In this document: one piece after another, positions 15,628-22,809 of the stretch | How the letters are laid out: every line of letters starts with the position of its first letter | How positions within the stretch are numbered: position 1 is the stretch's first letter | NCBI RefSeq assembly: GCF_028207065.1 | Contig: NZ_JAQLFP010000021.1 | Location: forward strand, 1 to 48,446 | Length of the DNA stretch: 48,446 nt | Source of the DNA: Collinsella aerofaciens | Lineage (GTDB): Bacteria > Actinomycetota > Coriobacteriia > Coriobacteriales > Coriobacteriaceae | Direction of reading: 5' to 3' | The notes under the pieces: generated by a model | Database searches by the model: none | What the model was told of the DNA's origin: nothing | Seen by the model: the letters and a program-made list of their open reading frames with translations, nothing else | Made by a program: the position numbers and the translations under genes

Positions 15628-16761
15628 TTACAGGTACTTGCGCCAGTCGTCGTCATCCTCGTCATCCTCGGCAGCGGTCTGAGCCTGCTCGGCGGCACGG
15701 GCGGCTGCGGCGCGGGCGGCAACCTGAGCATAGGACTCCTCGTTTTGCTCGGGGAAGTTTGCCAGCACGTGCTCGAATTTGGCGAAGTCCTCGTCCCAGC
15801 GCGTAGAGGGCACGGCAAAGAAGACCTGCTTGACCTTGAAGTCGCCCGATGCGAGCTCCTTGCGGAAGAGCTCGGCCACGGCCTCTGCGTCAAAGCCGTT
15901 GTTCTCGCAGCCCCAAGCACCCAGTACGAGCTTCTCGCGGCCAAGCTCATCGCAGATAGCAAGCACAAAGCGAATGCGGTCGCGCAGGGCGTCAAGCAAG
16001 GCATCGTCGCTCACGCGGTACTCCTGGCGAGCACGCTTGGCGTTGGGTGCAGCGGCGACGATCACGTCGGCATAGGCGTGCACATGCTTGCGCTCGAAGC
16101 GCACCGCGGGCACCACCAGCGCACGGTTGCGGTACAGCTCACAGTTGATGTTGCGGCGACGGTTCTCACCGTACCATTTACGCTGCTTATCGAGGACGTT
16201 GTACAGATACGAATCGGCGCACAGCGTGGCCTCCTGGCCCAGATAACCCTGAATATATCCACCGCCCGGATTGGTAAACGAGGCAAAGGCGAGCACGGCC
16301 ATGTCGCAGAACTGCGCATAGCCGCGACCGTTATCGAGGATTGCCTGCGTGGCGGAGGCATCAAGCACAGTGACCTCGGGCAGGACCGGAGCGGGCTCCT
16401 CAGCAGGCGCGGACTCAGCTTCGGCGATTTCCTCGGCAGGCTCCTCGACGGGCTCGGGCGCCGCCTCGGTCTCGGGCGCCGCCTCGACCTCGGCAGTCTC
16501 CGCGTTCTCGACGTCCTCGGCGACCTGCTCTTCGGGGGCCACAGCAGTCTGAACCTTGGCCTTCATCGCCGCGACAAAGCCGGCGGGCATGCCGTCAAAC
16601 TCGCGAACACCAGCAAGCGAACGCTCGATATCCTTGGCGCAGGCCTCGGACACAGTCATCACATGGCGCTCGGCGGCCTTGGCACGGGCCTCGCGCTTGG
16701 GATTGGGCTGACCCGCTCGGTTGGACCTGCGGTTACGGTTCCTGTTGTCGACGTCTGCCAT
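15628..16761 (-). CDS. PARG-like (TIGR02452-type) macrodomain-related protein with acidic insert
   Basis: 377 aa. The core carries the poly(ADP-ribose) glycohydrolase-like signature: ASFTNPGGGYIQGYLGQEA (about 160-178) followed by LCADSYLYN, matching the Gly-rich loop and catalytic Glu region of microbial PARG-type proteins. A later strand LVLGAWGCENNGFD (about 277-290) fits the phosphate-binding loop. Such proteins remove ADP-ribose from proteins or nucleotides, which is inferred here. The N-terminal helical part (about 1-70) is split from the core by about 55 residues of Ala, Glu and Pro (about 75-130). The tail is again acidic (EDDEDDDDWRKYL). Start: ATG with GGAAAGG about 10 nt upstream. 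It has its own terminator. Confidence 0.8.
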   Translation of the reverse strand: MADVDNRNRNRRSNRAGQPNPKREARAKAAERHVMTVSEACAKDIERSLAGVREFDGMPAGFVAAMKAKVQTAVAPEEQVAEDVENAETAEVEAAPETEAAPEPVEEPAEEIAEAESAPAEEPAPVLPEVTVLDASATQAILDNGRGYAQFCDMAVLAFASFTNPGGGYIQGYLGQEATLCADSYLYNVLDKQRKWYGENRRRNINCELYRNRALVVPAVRFERKHVHAYADVIVAAAPNAKRARQEYRVSDDALLDALRDRIRFVLAICDELGREKLVLGAWGCENNGFDAEAVAELFRKELASGDFKVKQVFFAVPSTRWDEDFAKFEHVLANFPEQNEESYAQVAARAAAARAAEQAQTAAEDDEDDDDWRKYL

Positions 16762-16824
16762 ACATGGCCACCTTTCCTGTCGCTGCCGCTATCGGCTTTT
16801 CCCATCCATGATACCCCGCCGCGC

Positions 16825-16852
16825 ACAAAAAAGACGGCCCCGAAGGACCGCC
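16825..16852 (-). terminator. Intrinsic terminator of the Bax-inhibitor-1 gene
   Basis: 8-bp stem (16833-16840 with 16845-16852, two G-U pairs) closed by a TTCG tetraloop and followed by TTTTTTGT on the minus strand, 50 nt after the stop codon. Confidence 0.9.
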
Positions 16853-16901
16853 TTTCGCATCGTTTTACCGTGTCCGGCAGGAAGCATCGCAATGCCGCGT
16901 T

Positions 16902-17597
16902 TTAATCGCGACGGCCGAGGATGTTCAGGATGCGTAGGAACACGTTGATAATGTCCACGAACAGATTGGACGCCATGAGCACCGCATTGGGCAGCGTAGG
17001 CGGCACCGTCGTGGCCACATAGGTGTCGTAGCCAATAAAGCCGGCAAACACCACAATCACGATCAGGTCGGTGATGGACTGCGAAACGCCCATGAACATC
17101 AGCACGATCTCGACCAGAATCGTGGCAAGCAAGATGCCAAAACCAATGCCATACACACGCTGGAAGAACTTGGGGAAGGTCACGCCCAGCGCACCAAAGA
17201 CAAAGGTGATGGCGGCCGTGGCGATAAAGGCGGTGTTAATGGTAGGCAGGTCGTAGTTGGCAAGACCAAACGACGCCGTCAGGCCAAAGGTGCTCGCAAA
17301 GACCACGTAGCCCACGAGCGACAGGCCCACGGACTGTTTGCTGGCAGCAGCCGACATCATGACCATGCCAACGATGGTCAAAATAAATGAGCCAAAGACC
17401 AGCGGCAAAGCGGCGCCGCTCATCATCATGCGCGCAAATGACATGGTGCTCGTAAAGTAAGCACCGGCGCCCATGGCGCAAAAGCCCAAAAAGATCAGAG
17501 CAGACATGACAAGGTTGTACGCGCGCGGCGACATCTCCTTGGCACGGCTTGCGCCGGTCTCGATGGGGCCATTCTGATAGCCCTGGATATCGTTCAT
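16902..17597 (-). CDS. Bax inhibitor-1/YccA family membrane protein
   Basis: 231 aa with seven predicted membrane spans, starting after about 27 soluble residues. The family (TMBIM, BI-1, YccA) comprises pH-gated calcium-leak channels in some members and modulators of the FtsH protease in others. The last spans contain the GFIGYDTYVA motif, matching the family's conserved Asp in 'YDTQ'-type stretches, and the C terminus ends in basic LRILNILGRRD. Start: ATG with GAAAGGA 6-7 nt upstream. It is likely cotranscribed with the small gene upstream, 80 nt away. A palindrome (17663-17677) and a TACAAT lie in that gap and may give it a promoter of its own. Confidence 0.92.
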   Translation of the reverse strand: MNDIQGYQNGPIETGASRAKEMSPRAYNLVMSALIFLGFCAMGAGAYFTSTMSFARMMMSGAALPLVFGSFILTIVGMVMMSAAASKQSVGLSLVGYVVFASTFGLTASFGLANYDLPTINTAFIATAAITFVFGALGVTFPKFFQRVYGIGFGILLATILVEIVLMFMGVSQSITDLIVIVVFAGFIGYDTYVATTVPPTLPNAVLMASNLFVDIINVFLRILNILGRRD

Positions 17598-17677
17598 ACT
17601 TTCGTCCTTTCAAAAAGCACCGCGACGGCGCCGTAGCTGACAAGTTTCCTGCCATTGTACCCGAACGCCACGCGTTC

Positions 17678-18016
17678 TTACCTGCGGCGCTCGCCCTCGA
17701 GCGTACGATCAAAAGCCCAGACCCACCAACGCATCACGTGCGCCTGCGAGCCGTCCGCCCGCTCACGCGTTTGGTCCTCTAGATACAACTCGGTCGCATG
17801 TCCGCCAAAACGTACCTTATAGGTTGCCGTACGAATGCCGTGAACCGTCAGGCCAAAACCGGTGGACGAGACAATCTCGTCAATCGTAAAGCAGCGACCG
17901 TCAACCCAGCAGACGGTAACCGGCACAACCTGTCCGCCCGCGAGAATGCGAGCCACGACGTCCACATACTGCTTGTGCACGCGCCGAGTTTTGCCGTCTG
18001 TCTGTCGATATTCCAT
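17678..18016 (-). CDS. Small basic hypothetical protein, 112 aa
   Basis: Not confidently assigned. It is rich in beta-strand-like segments with alternating hydrophobic residues (ARILAGGQVVPVTVCWVDG, then GIRTATYKVRFGGHATELY). It ends with a Trp-rich VMRWWVWAFDRT and a basic tail. Layout and size suggest a small single-domain cytosolic beta-barrel, with no signal peptide or metal motif. Start: ATG at 18016 with only GGGG close by; other Met codons upstream have no SD, so the start is uncertain. A perfect GAACGC/GCGTTC hairpin (17663-17677) begins directly after its stop codon. It lies upstream of the BI-1 gene on the same strand and is divergent from pit. Confidence 0.6.
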   Translation of the reverse strand: MEYRQTDGKTRRVHKQYVDVVARILAGGQVVPVTVCWVDGRCFTIDEIVSSTGFGLTVHGIRTATYKVRFGGHATELYLEDQTRERADGSQAHVMRWWVWAFDRTLEGERRR

Positions 18017-18204
18017 GGCCCCTATTATCGAACGCATGTTTGCATGTTGTAAAGCGAACAGACTGTGGTTTTGGAGTGTCGGACCGCAGGCGCACGTCCG
18101 CACGACGCGTTAGCAAAAAGAACACCCGCGGTCAACAGGGCTAATATTCAATGTTAGTACCAAAAAATTCACTTCTCCCATCAGAACTCCGTAAAGAAAC
18201 CCGC

Positions 18205-18236
18205 AGGAGGTGATACGATTTATCATGTTTTTGTAA
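18205..18236 (+). promoter_or_regulatory. Leader of pit: anti-SD match, extended -10 and a 3-codon ORF
   Basis: AGGAGGTGAT (18205-18214) matches the 16S anti-SD core over ten bases. It overlaps TGATACGAT (18211-18219), an extended -10 candidate. ATG-TTT-TTG-TAA follows at 18225-18236. The SD-like site is 14 nt from that ATG and far from the pit start (18267), whose own SD (GAGAAAG) is weak. Confidence 0.3.
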
Positions 18237-18266
18237 CGAGTCTGCAAATATCGAGAAAGCCCATAT

Positions 18267-19316
18267 ATGGACGTAACGTTCTCAACCTTCCTCGGCCAGC
18301 TTGTGTCGAACCCAGTCCTTGCCGTCACCGTGATCCTCGCGCTCGGCGCCATCTTCGTCAACGGATGGACCGACGCGCCCAACGCCATCGCGACCTGCGT
18401 CACCACGCGCTGCATGCCCGCCCGCGCCGCCATCCTCATGAGCGCCGCATTCAACTTCTTGGGCGTGCTCATCATGACGCACTTTAACGCGAGCGTCGCC
18501 AACACCATCTCACATATCGTCGACTTTGGCGGAAACAGCACCATGGCACTCGCGTGCCTCTGTGCGGCGCTGTTCTCCATCGTCGTCTACGGTGCTACGG
18601 CATCGCGTTTTGGTATCCCCACTTCGCAAAGCCACAGCCTCATCGCCGGCCTGACCGGAGCTGCTATCGCCCTCGGTGGTGCCAACAGCGTCAACATTCA
18701 CGAGTGGATGAAGGTTATCTACGGCCTGGCGCTCTCCATTGGCCTGGGCTTTGTCATGGGCTGGATCCTGTGCAAGCTCGTCTCGATTCTTTTCGCCGCC
18801 GCCAACAGGCGACGCGCCAACGTTTTCTTTAAATATGCTCAGATTGCGAGTGCCGCGGCCATGAGCTTTATGCACGGCGCGCAGGATGGACAGAAGTTCA
18901 TCGGCGTGCTCTTTTTAGGTGTCGCCTTCGCCAACGGCCAGACTAGCGTCGGCGACGCCGGCATCCCCATCTGGATCATGCTGCTGTGCTCGGCCACCAT
19001 GGGCATCGGCACCAGTGTGGGCGGCGAGCGCATCATCAAGTCCGTCGGCCAGAGCATGGTCAAGCTCGAAAAGTACCAGGGCTTCTCCGCCGACCTGGCG
19101 GGCGCCGCGAACCTGCTGCTTGCCACCCTTACCGGCATCCCCGTGTCCTCCACGCACATCAAGACCTGCGCCATCATGGGCGTCGGTGCCGTCAAACGCC
19201 TCTCGGCCATCAACTTCGGCGTCGTCAAGGACATGATGTTCACCTGGTTCTTCACCTTCCCCGCCTGCGGACTCATCAGCTTTGTCATGGCCAAGCTGTT
19301 CATGATGTTCCTCTAG
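18267..19316 (+). CDS. pit: PiT family inorganic phosphate permease
   Basis: 349 aa with about ten membrane spans. It takes up phosphate with a cation (proton or sodium) at low affinity. The two family signature repeats are visible: GWTDAPNAIATCVTTR in the first half (about 32-47) and PVSSTHIKTCAIMGVG in the second (about 290-305), plus SQSHSLIAGLTGAAIA (about 116-131). Start: ATG with a weak GAGAAAG; no better start is available. It pairs with the DUF47 gene 67 nt downstream, a common PiT accessory arrangement. The Pst system elsewhere in the window is the high-affinity counterpart. Confidence 0.95.
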   Translation: MDVTFSTFLGQLVSNPVLAVTVILALGAIFVNGWTDAPNAIATCVTTRCMPARAAILMSAAFNFLGVLIMTHFNASVANTISHIVDFGGNSTMALACLCAALFSIVVYGATASRFGIPTSQSHSLIAGLTGAAIALGGANSVNIHEWMKVIYGLALSIGLGFVMGWILCKLVSILFAAANRRRANVFFKYAQIASAAAMSFMHGAQDGQKFIGVLFLGVAFANGQTSVGDAGIPIWIMLLCSATMGIGTSVGGERIIKSVGQSMVKLEKYQGFSADLAGAANLLLATLTGIPVSSTHIKTCAIMGVGAVKRLSAINFGVVKDMMFTWFFTFPACGLISFVMAKLFMMFL

Positions 19317-19383
19317 CCACACCGAGCGTCCATCCGGACCGCAAAACTTCGCCCACCCGTCTTCGCCTCGAAAGGACCCACTC

Positions 19384-20007
19384 ATGGCAAAGAAACCCGA
19401 TTCATTCTACTTTGACAACTACGTCGCCTGCGCCGACCTTGCCGTCCAGGCCGCCGAGCTGCTTACCAAGATTTTCGAGAACTTCGATCCCGCGAAGATT
19501 CACGATATGCTCGACAAGATGCACGCGATCGAGCATGCGGCCGACAAGAAGCACCATGAGCTTGAGGACGCCCTGCTCACGGCCTTTATCACCCCGCTTG
19601 AGCGCGAGGACCTGGATCTGATGAGCTGCTCGCTCGACACCGTGCTCGACCGTATCGAGGGCGTCGTGCAGCGCGTCTACTTCACCAACATCCAGAGCAT
19701 CCATCCCGACGCCATCGTCATCGCCCACAAGGTGACCGACGCCTGCCGCGCCATGAAGGACCTGATGGTCGAGCTGCCCAACTACCGCAAGTCCAAGACG
19801 CTGCGCGAGCTCGTCATCCAGATCAACACCATCGAGTCCGAGGCCGACGAGCTCTATATCAACGCCATGCGTAACCTGCACGTTAACGGCAAGGACCCGC
19901 TCGAGGTTATCGCCTGGCGTGACGTGTACGCCTTCCTGGAGTACTGCGCCGACTGCTGCGAGAATGTGGCCGATGTCGTGGATTCGATCGTCATGAAGAA
20001 CAGTTAA
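19384..20007 (+). CDS. DUF47/PhoU-like PiT accessory protein
   Basis: 207 aa, all alpha-helical, of the DUF47 (PF01865) family related to PhoU. Members sit next to pit genes and are thought to regulate phosphate transport by binding metal clusters and the permease. Helical repeats with acidic E/D-rich faces (IEHAADKKHHELEDAL, about 48-63; INTIESEADELYINAM, about 148-163) match the two PhoU-like halves. Start: ATG with AAAGGA 7 nt upstream. It is in an operon with pit, and a 24-bp perfect hairpin begins 25 nt after its stop codon. Confidence 0.92.
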   Translation: MAKKPDSFYFDNYVACADLAVQAAELLTKIFENFDPAKIHDMLDKMHAIEHAADKKHHELEDALLTAFITPLEREDLDLMSCSLDTVLDRIEGVVQRVYFTNIQSIHPDAIVIAHKVTDACRAMKDLMVELPNYRKSKTLRELVIQINTIESEADELYINAMRNLHVNGKDPLEVIAWRDVYAFLEYCADCCENVADVVDSIVMKNS

Positions 20008-20031
20008 TTGGGGGTACATGTCCCACCGGTC

Positions 20032-20108
20032 GCGGGCCCGGCCACTAATAACCTTTTTCACTCCGGCTGCAAGCAGAGTCGTTCAAGGTTATTAGTGGCC
20101 GGGCCCGC
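20032..20108. repeat. 24-bp perfect inverted repeat after the DUF47 gene
   Basis: Arms 20032-20055 and 20085-20108 are perfectly complementary. The base is GC-rich (GCGGGCCCGGCC) and the tip AT-rich (ACTAATAACCTT), with a 29-nt loop. No U-run follows on either strand. The layout matches the larger repeat at 5423-5552. Confidence 0.9.
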
Positions 20109-20133
20109 TCCCTTATGCACCACCATTGGGAAC

Positions 20134-20225
20134 TTTGGCTGATAGATTTAGCGCGATGGGGGTTTGGCTGAAGGGACCTATGGTACCCGTTCGGACACTT
20201 TGGCCCTTGATGAGCGTTTGGCTGA
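20134..20225 (+). repeat. Three TTTGGCTGA direct repeats upstream of the nitroreductase
   Basis: Exact copies at 20134-20142, 20163-20171 and 20217-20225, with a variant TTTGGCCCTTGA at 20199-20210. The stretch 20120-20290 is strongly G+T-rich on the plus strand. It could be a regulator array or a sign of foreign DNA. Confidence 0.45.
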
Positions 20226-20291
20226 TTGCTGCTTTGGGTACTGTTTGGGTTACTTTGGGTTTGTTTGATTTTTAATTGTTGGAGGGCTTGT

Positions 20292-20822
20292 ATGTCTTAT
20301 TTGGATCTGGCTCGGTCTCGGTATTCTTGTCGCGAGTTTGAGAATCGTTCTGTTGAGCAAGCTGTGGTGGATGCCATTGTTGAGGCTGGGCGTATTGCTC
20401 CTTCTGCTTGTAATAATCATCCAGCCCGTGTGATGGTGCTGGATACGCCTGAGCTGTTGGAGAAGGCTGCTGCTTGTCAGCCTCGGTTTGCTCGTGATGG
20501 GTCTATCTTTGGAGCTCCGCTTGTCTTCCTTATTTGCAGCGTTACCGATGATGCTTGGGTACGCCCGTATGACCAGATGAATTCCAGTGAAATCGATACG
20601 TCCATCGTGTGCGACCAGATGATGATGGAGGCCACCGAGCAGGGCCTGGGAACGTGCTGGGTATGCCATTTTAAGCCTGAGGTGGCACAGGAGCAGTTCA
20701 ATCTGCCCAAGGGCGTCTATCCCTATCACATGCTCGTCTGTGGCTATCCCGCCGACCACATCGCCGATCCCGAGCATCGCGAGGCCCGCACTATTCCCCT
20801 CTCCAACTTCCTCCTCAAGTAG
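20292..20822 (+). CDS. Nitroreductase family flavoprotein
   Basis: 176 aa, the compact nitroreductase type. Such FMN enzymes reduce nitro groups, quinones or enones with NAD(P)H as homodimers in the cytosol. The FMN-binding N terminus has RSRYSCREF (about 8-16) and APSACNNHPARVMV (about 36-49). The second FMN site is GLGTCWVCHF (about 116-125), and the C-terminal part has CGYPADH. Start: ATG with GGAGGG 6-7 nt upstream. The first ~90 codons are mostly T-ending (GCT, TCT, CGT, GTT), while the rest uses C-ending codons like the other genes here, so the gene is compositionally mosaic. A terminator follows. Confidence 0.9.
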   Translation: MSYLDLARSRYSCREFENRSVEQAVVDAIVEAGRIAPSACNNHPARVMVLDTPELLEKAAACQPRFARDGSIFGAPLVFLICSVTDDAWVRPYDQMNSSEIDTSIVCDQMMMEATEQGLGTCWVCHFKPEVAQEQFNLPKGVYPYHMLVCGYPADHIADPEHREARTIPLSNFLLK

Positions 20823-20865
20823 TTTTTAGACATACCTTAAAATCTACCTTTTACCACGCGCCCTT

Positions 20866-20909
20866 CGCCGAGTTCTGTCCTATCGCATGCAGAGCTCGGC
20901 GTTTTGTTT
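20866..20909 (+). terminator. Intrinsic terminator of the nitroreductase gene
   Basis: 12-bp stem (20866-20877 with 20890-20901, one G-U pair), 12-nt loop, followed by TTTTGTTT. Confidence 0.85.
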
Positions 20910-20928
20910 CCCAACCCGTATACAGCCA

Positions 20929-20958
20929 CAAAAAAGGAGCCCGCAGGTGCGAGCTCCT
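20929..20958 (-). terminator. Intrinsic terminator of the divIVA end of the minus-strand block
   Basis: 6-bp outer stem (AGGAGC/GCTCCT, 20935-20940 with 20953-20958) with an inner CGC/GCG pair, followed by a T-run on the minus strand (A-run at 20929-20935). It lies about 30 nt after the divIVA stop codon. Confidence 0.85.
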
Positions 20959-20987
20959 CTTAAGGACACTAGATTGTAGCTCTGATG

Positions 20988-21662
20988 CTAGTCCAGGTCG
21001 TCGGCAGCAAAGTTGTCGATCGGGGCAAAGGGATCGGCCACGGGGACAACCGGGTCAGCGACGGGCAGCGGCTCGGCGGGAACAGTCACCGCAGGAGAAG
21101 CGGCAGAACCGACCGGCGTGGAGGCCATGAGGTCGCCCGGGAAGGAGTTCTGGGCATCGTCCATGAAGTGCTGGATGAGCTTGAGATACTCGGCCTTGAA
21201 CTCCTCACGGGAAGCCTTGAGACGATCGATCTCCTCGAGCTCGGCCTGCTTTTCGGTCAGAGCCTGGCGGATAACCTCGCGGGCCTTGGCGTCAGCCTCG
21301 TTGCGGATACGCTCAGCATTCTCGTTGGCATCGTTGACGATGGTCTCAGCGGTCTGCTGGGCAGCGATCAGGGCAGCGGAAATCTGGCGCTCCTGAGCGG
21401 AGAAGTCAGGGGCGGGAGCAGCCACGGGGGCGGCAGGAACGGCTTGGGCGGTGGCATCCTGAGCCTGGGCAAGCTGAGCCTGCGCATCGGCAAGCTGCTG
21501 CTCGGTAGCAGTCAGACGACCCTTAAGGTCGACGATCTTAGCGAGCATAGCGTCAACCTCGGAGGACAGTGTCTCCAAGAAGACGTCGACCTCGGCAGGA
21601 TCGTAGCCACGCTTGGCCTCAGAGAAAGTCTGAGCCTGGATGTCTGCAGGGGTAATAGCCAT
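20988..21662 (-). CDS. divIVA: DivIVA domain cell-division/polar growth protein
   Basis: 224 aa. DivIVA marks curved membrane at poles and septa and recruits division or wall-growth proteins. The N-terminal membrane-binding domain has AKRGYDPAEVDVFL (about 16-29). A coiled coil follows (about 30-70), then an Ala/Pro-rich linker (71-86), a second long coiled coil with many Glu, Ala and Gln residues (about 90-155), and an Ala/Pro/Val-rich acidic tail. Start: ATG with AAGGAGA 7 nt upstream. It is the last gene of the pgeF-to-divIVA series and is followed by a terminator. Confidence 0.93.
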   Translation of the reverse strand: MAITPADIQAQTFSEAKRGYDPAEVDVFLETLSSEVDAMLAKIVDLKGRLTATEQQLADAQAQLAQAQDATAQAVPAAPVAAPAPDFSAQERQISAALIAAQQTAETIVNDANENAERIRNEADAKAREVIRQALTEKQAELEEIDRLKASREEFKAEYLKLIQHFMDDAQNSFPGDLMASTPVGSAASPAVTVPAEPLPVADPVVPVADPFAPIDNFAADDLD

Positions 21663-21723
21663 AACAAGTCTCCTTTTTCATCGCCTCGGCGCTACACGCC
21701 CGACGTAAGTTACTAAGTCAGTT

Positions 21724-22005
21724 CTACACGAGTATACCTATAAGAAGCTGCAGAACCAGCCTCTGCACCAACTGTAACGCAATAATCGCAACGACCGGCG
21801 AAAAATCGATACCGCCCATCGGCGGGATGAAACGACGGAACAGGTTGAGCCACGGACCGCACACGCTATCAAGCACCGCGGCAATATCCTGAAGCAAACC
21901 ACCCTGCTTCATGGGAATCCACGTCATAAAGCAGTAGACGACAATGAGCGTGGAATAGAAGTTGAACAGCGTGTTGACCAGCTGGACGATAGTGTAGATG
22001 TTGAT
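21724..22005 (-). CDS. yggT: YggT family membrane protein, apparently with a non-canonical start codon
   Basis: 93 aa if read from the codon at 22005-22003. Two membrane spans (about 5-27 and 65-88) flank FMTWIPM and CGPWLNLFRRFIPPMGGIDFSPVVAI, the YggT (YlmG) signature with PxxPxxGxxDxSP. YlmG proteins act in division, osmotic response or nucleoid organisation; the role is not settled. GAGGAG lies 6 nt before an ATC codon. The frame from the sepF stop to the first ATG (codon 27, within the first span) has no ATG, GTG or TTG. Starting at that ATG would remove span 1. Either ATC is used or the sequence has a mutation in the start. Confidence 0.8.
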   Translation of the reverse strand: MNIYTIVQLVNTLFNFYSTLIVVYCFMTWIPMKQGGLLQDIAAVLDSVCGPWLNLFRRFIPPMGGIDFSPVVAIIALQLVQRLVLQLLIGILV

Positions 22006-22026
22006 GGGAATCTCCTCGTCTTGTCT

Positions 22027-22749
22027 TTACTTAAGGTAGCCGTCGGCACGAAGCTTCTTGAGATCGGAATCTTTGACCTCGCAACCGGCGGGCAGCACCA
22101 TGAACACGCGGTCGCCCACCTCCTTGACCGTGGCGCCCAGACCGCAGGCAAAGCCGTAAGAGAAGTCCAAGACGCGCTTGGCAACTTCGGTGCGTACGCC
22201 CACAAAAATCAGTGCGACAGGCTGCTTGGTGCGAACGCGGCGTACCACGGTCTCCACGTCGTCATAGCTCTCGGGGCGCAGGACATAGGCCGGCAGCTGC
22301 GGCGTGGCGTTGATGATATTGCTCGCATAGGCCGAGGCATCGCTCGGCGCAGGCGCGGGCGCAGCGGCGGCACGGGCGCGGGTGTTCTCGGCGTAGCTCG
22401 ACGGCGTGTCATAGGCACCAGGACGATAACCGCTCGCAACGCTGTCCTGCGAGCGCGAAGGCGGGTTATACGTCGTGGCATGGCGGGAGTCATCGCCGAC
22501 CAGCTGACCGGAGCGCGTATACACGGCAACCGACTCAGCTTCACCACGGCGCGTCTGACCAAGCAGGCCGTTGCTCGGCTCGTCTTGGGTGTAGAAGCCC
22601 TCGCCCGAAGCACCGCTGTAGCCGTTGCCCTGATAACCATCGTCATAGCCGTCATCGTAGCCGTAGTCGTCGTCCTGGCCATAACCCTGGTCGTAACCCT
22701 GCTGGCCGCCCAGGTGAATCTTATTTTTAATCTCGTCAAGGAAGCCCAT
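22027..22749 (-). CDS. sepF: Cell division protein SepF
   Basis: 240 aa. SepF anchors FtsZ to the membrane and bundles protofilaments, and it replaces FtsA in actinobacteria. The N-terminal amphipathic helix MGFLDEIKNKIHLGG binds membrane. A Gly/Tyr/Asp-rich disordered linker (about 15-60) and an Ala/Pro linker (about 115-140) follow. The C-terminal SepF domain is at about 148-240, with YDDVETVVRRVRTKQPVALIF and a Gly-rich GFACGLGATVKEVGDRVFMV stretch. Start: ATG with GAGAGGA 6 nt upstream. It lies between yggS and yggT, as in other Gram-positives. Confidence 0.93.
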   Translation of the reverse strand: MGFLDEIKNKIHLGGQQGYDQGYGQDDDYGYDDGYDDGYQGNGYSGASGEGFYTQDEPSNGLLGQTRRGEAESVAVYTRSGQLVGDDSRHATTYNPPSRSQDSVASGYRPGAYDTPSSYAENTRARAAAAPAPAPSDASAYASNIINATPQLPAYVLRPESYDDVETVVRRVRTKQPVALIFVGVRTEVAKRVLDFSYGFACGLGATVKEVGDRVFMVLPAGCEVKDSDLKKLRADGYLK

Positions 22750-22809
22750 GGTTGTGTCCTCTCGCGGTTTAGTGCAGGCGCCCCGATAATCAGTGCGCAC
22801 TTCAGAGCC

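Noticed and set aside
20134..20225. CRISPR-like array
   Set aside because: The repeats are only nine bases with unequal spacing and there are no cas genes.
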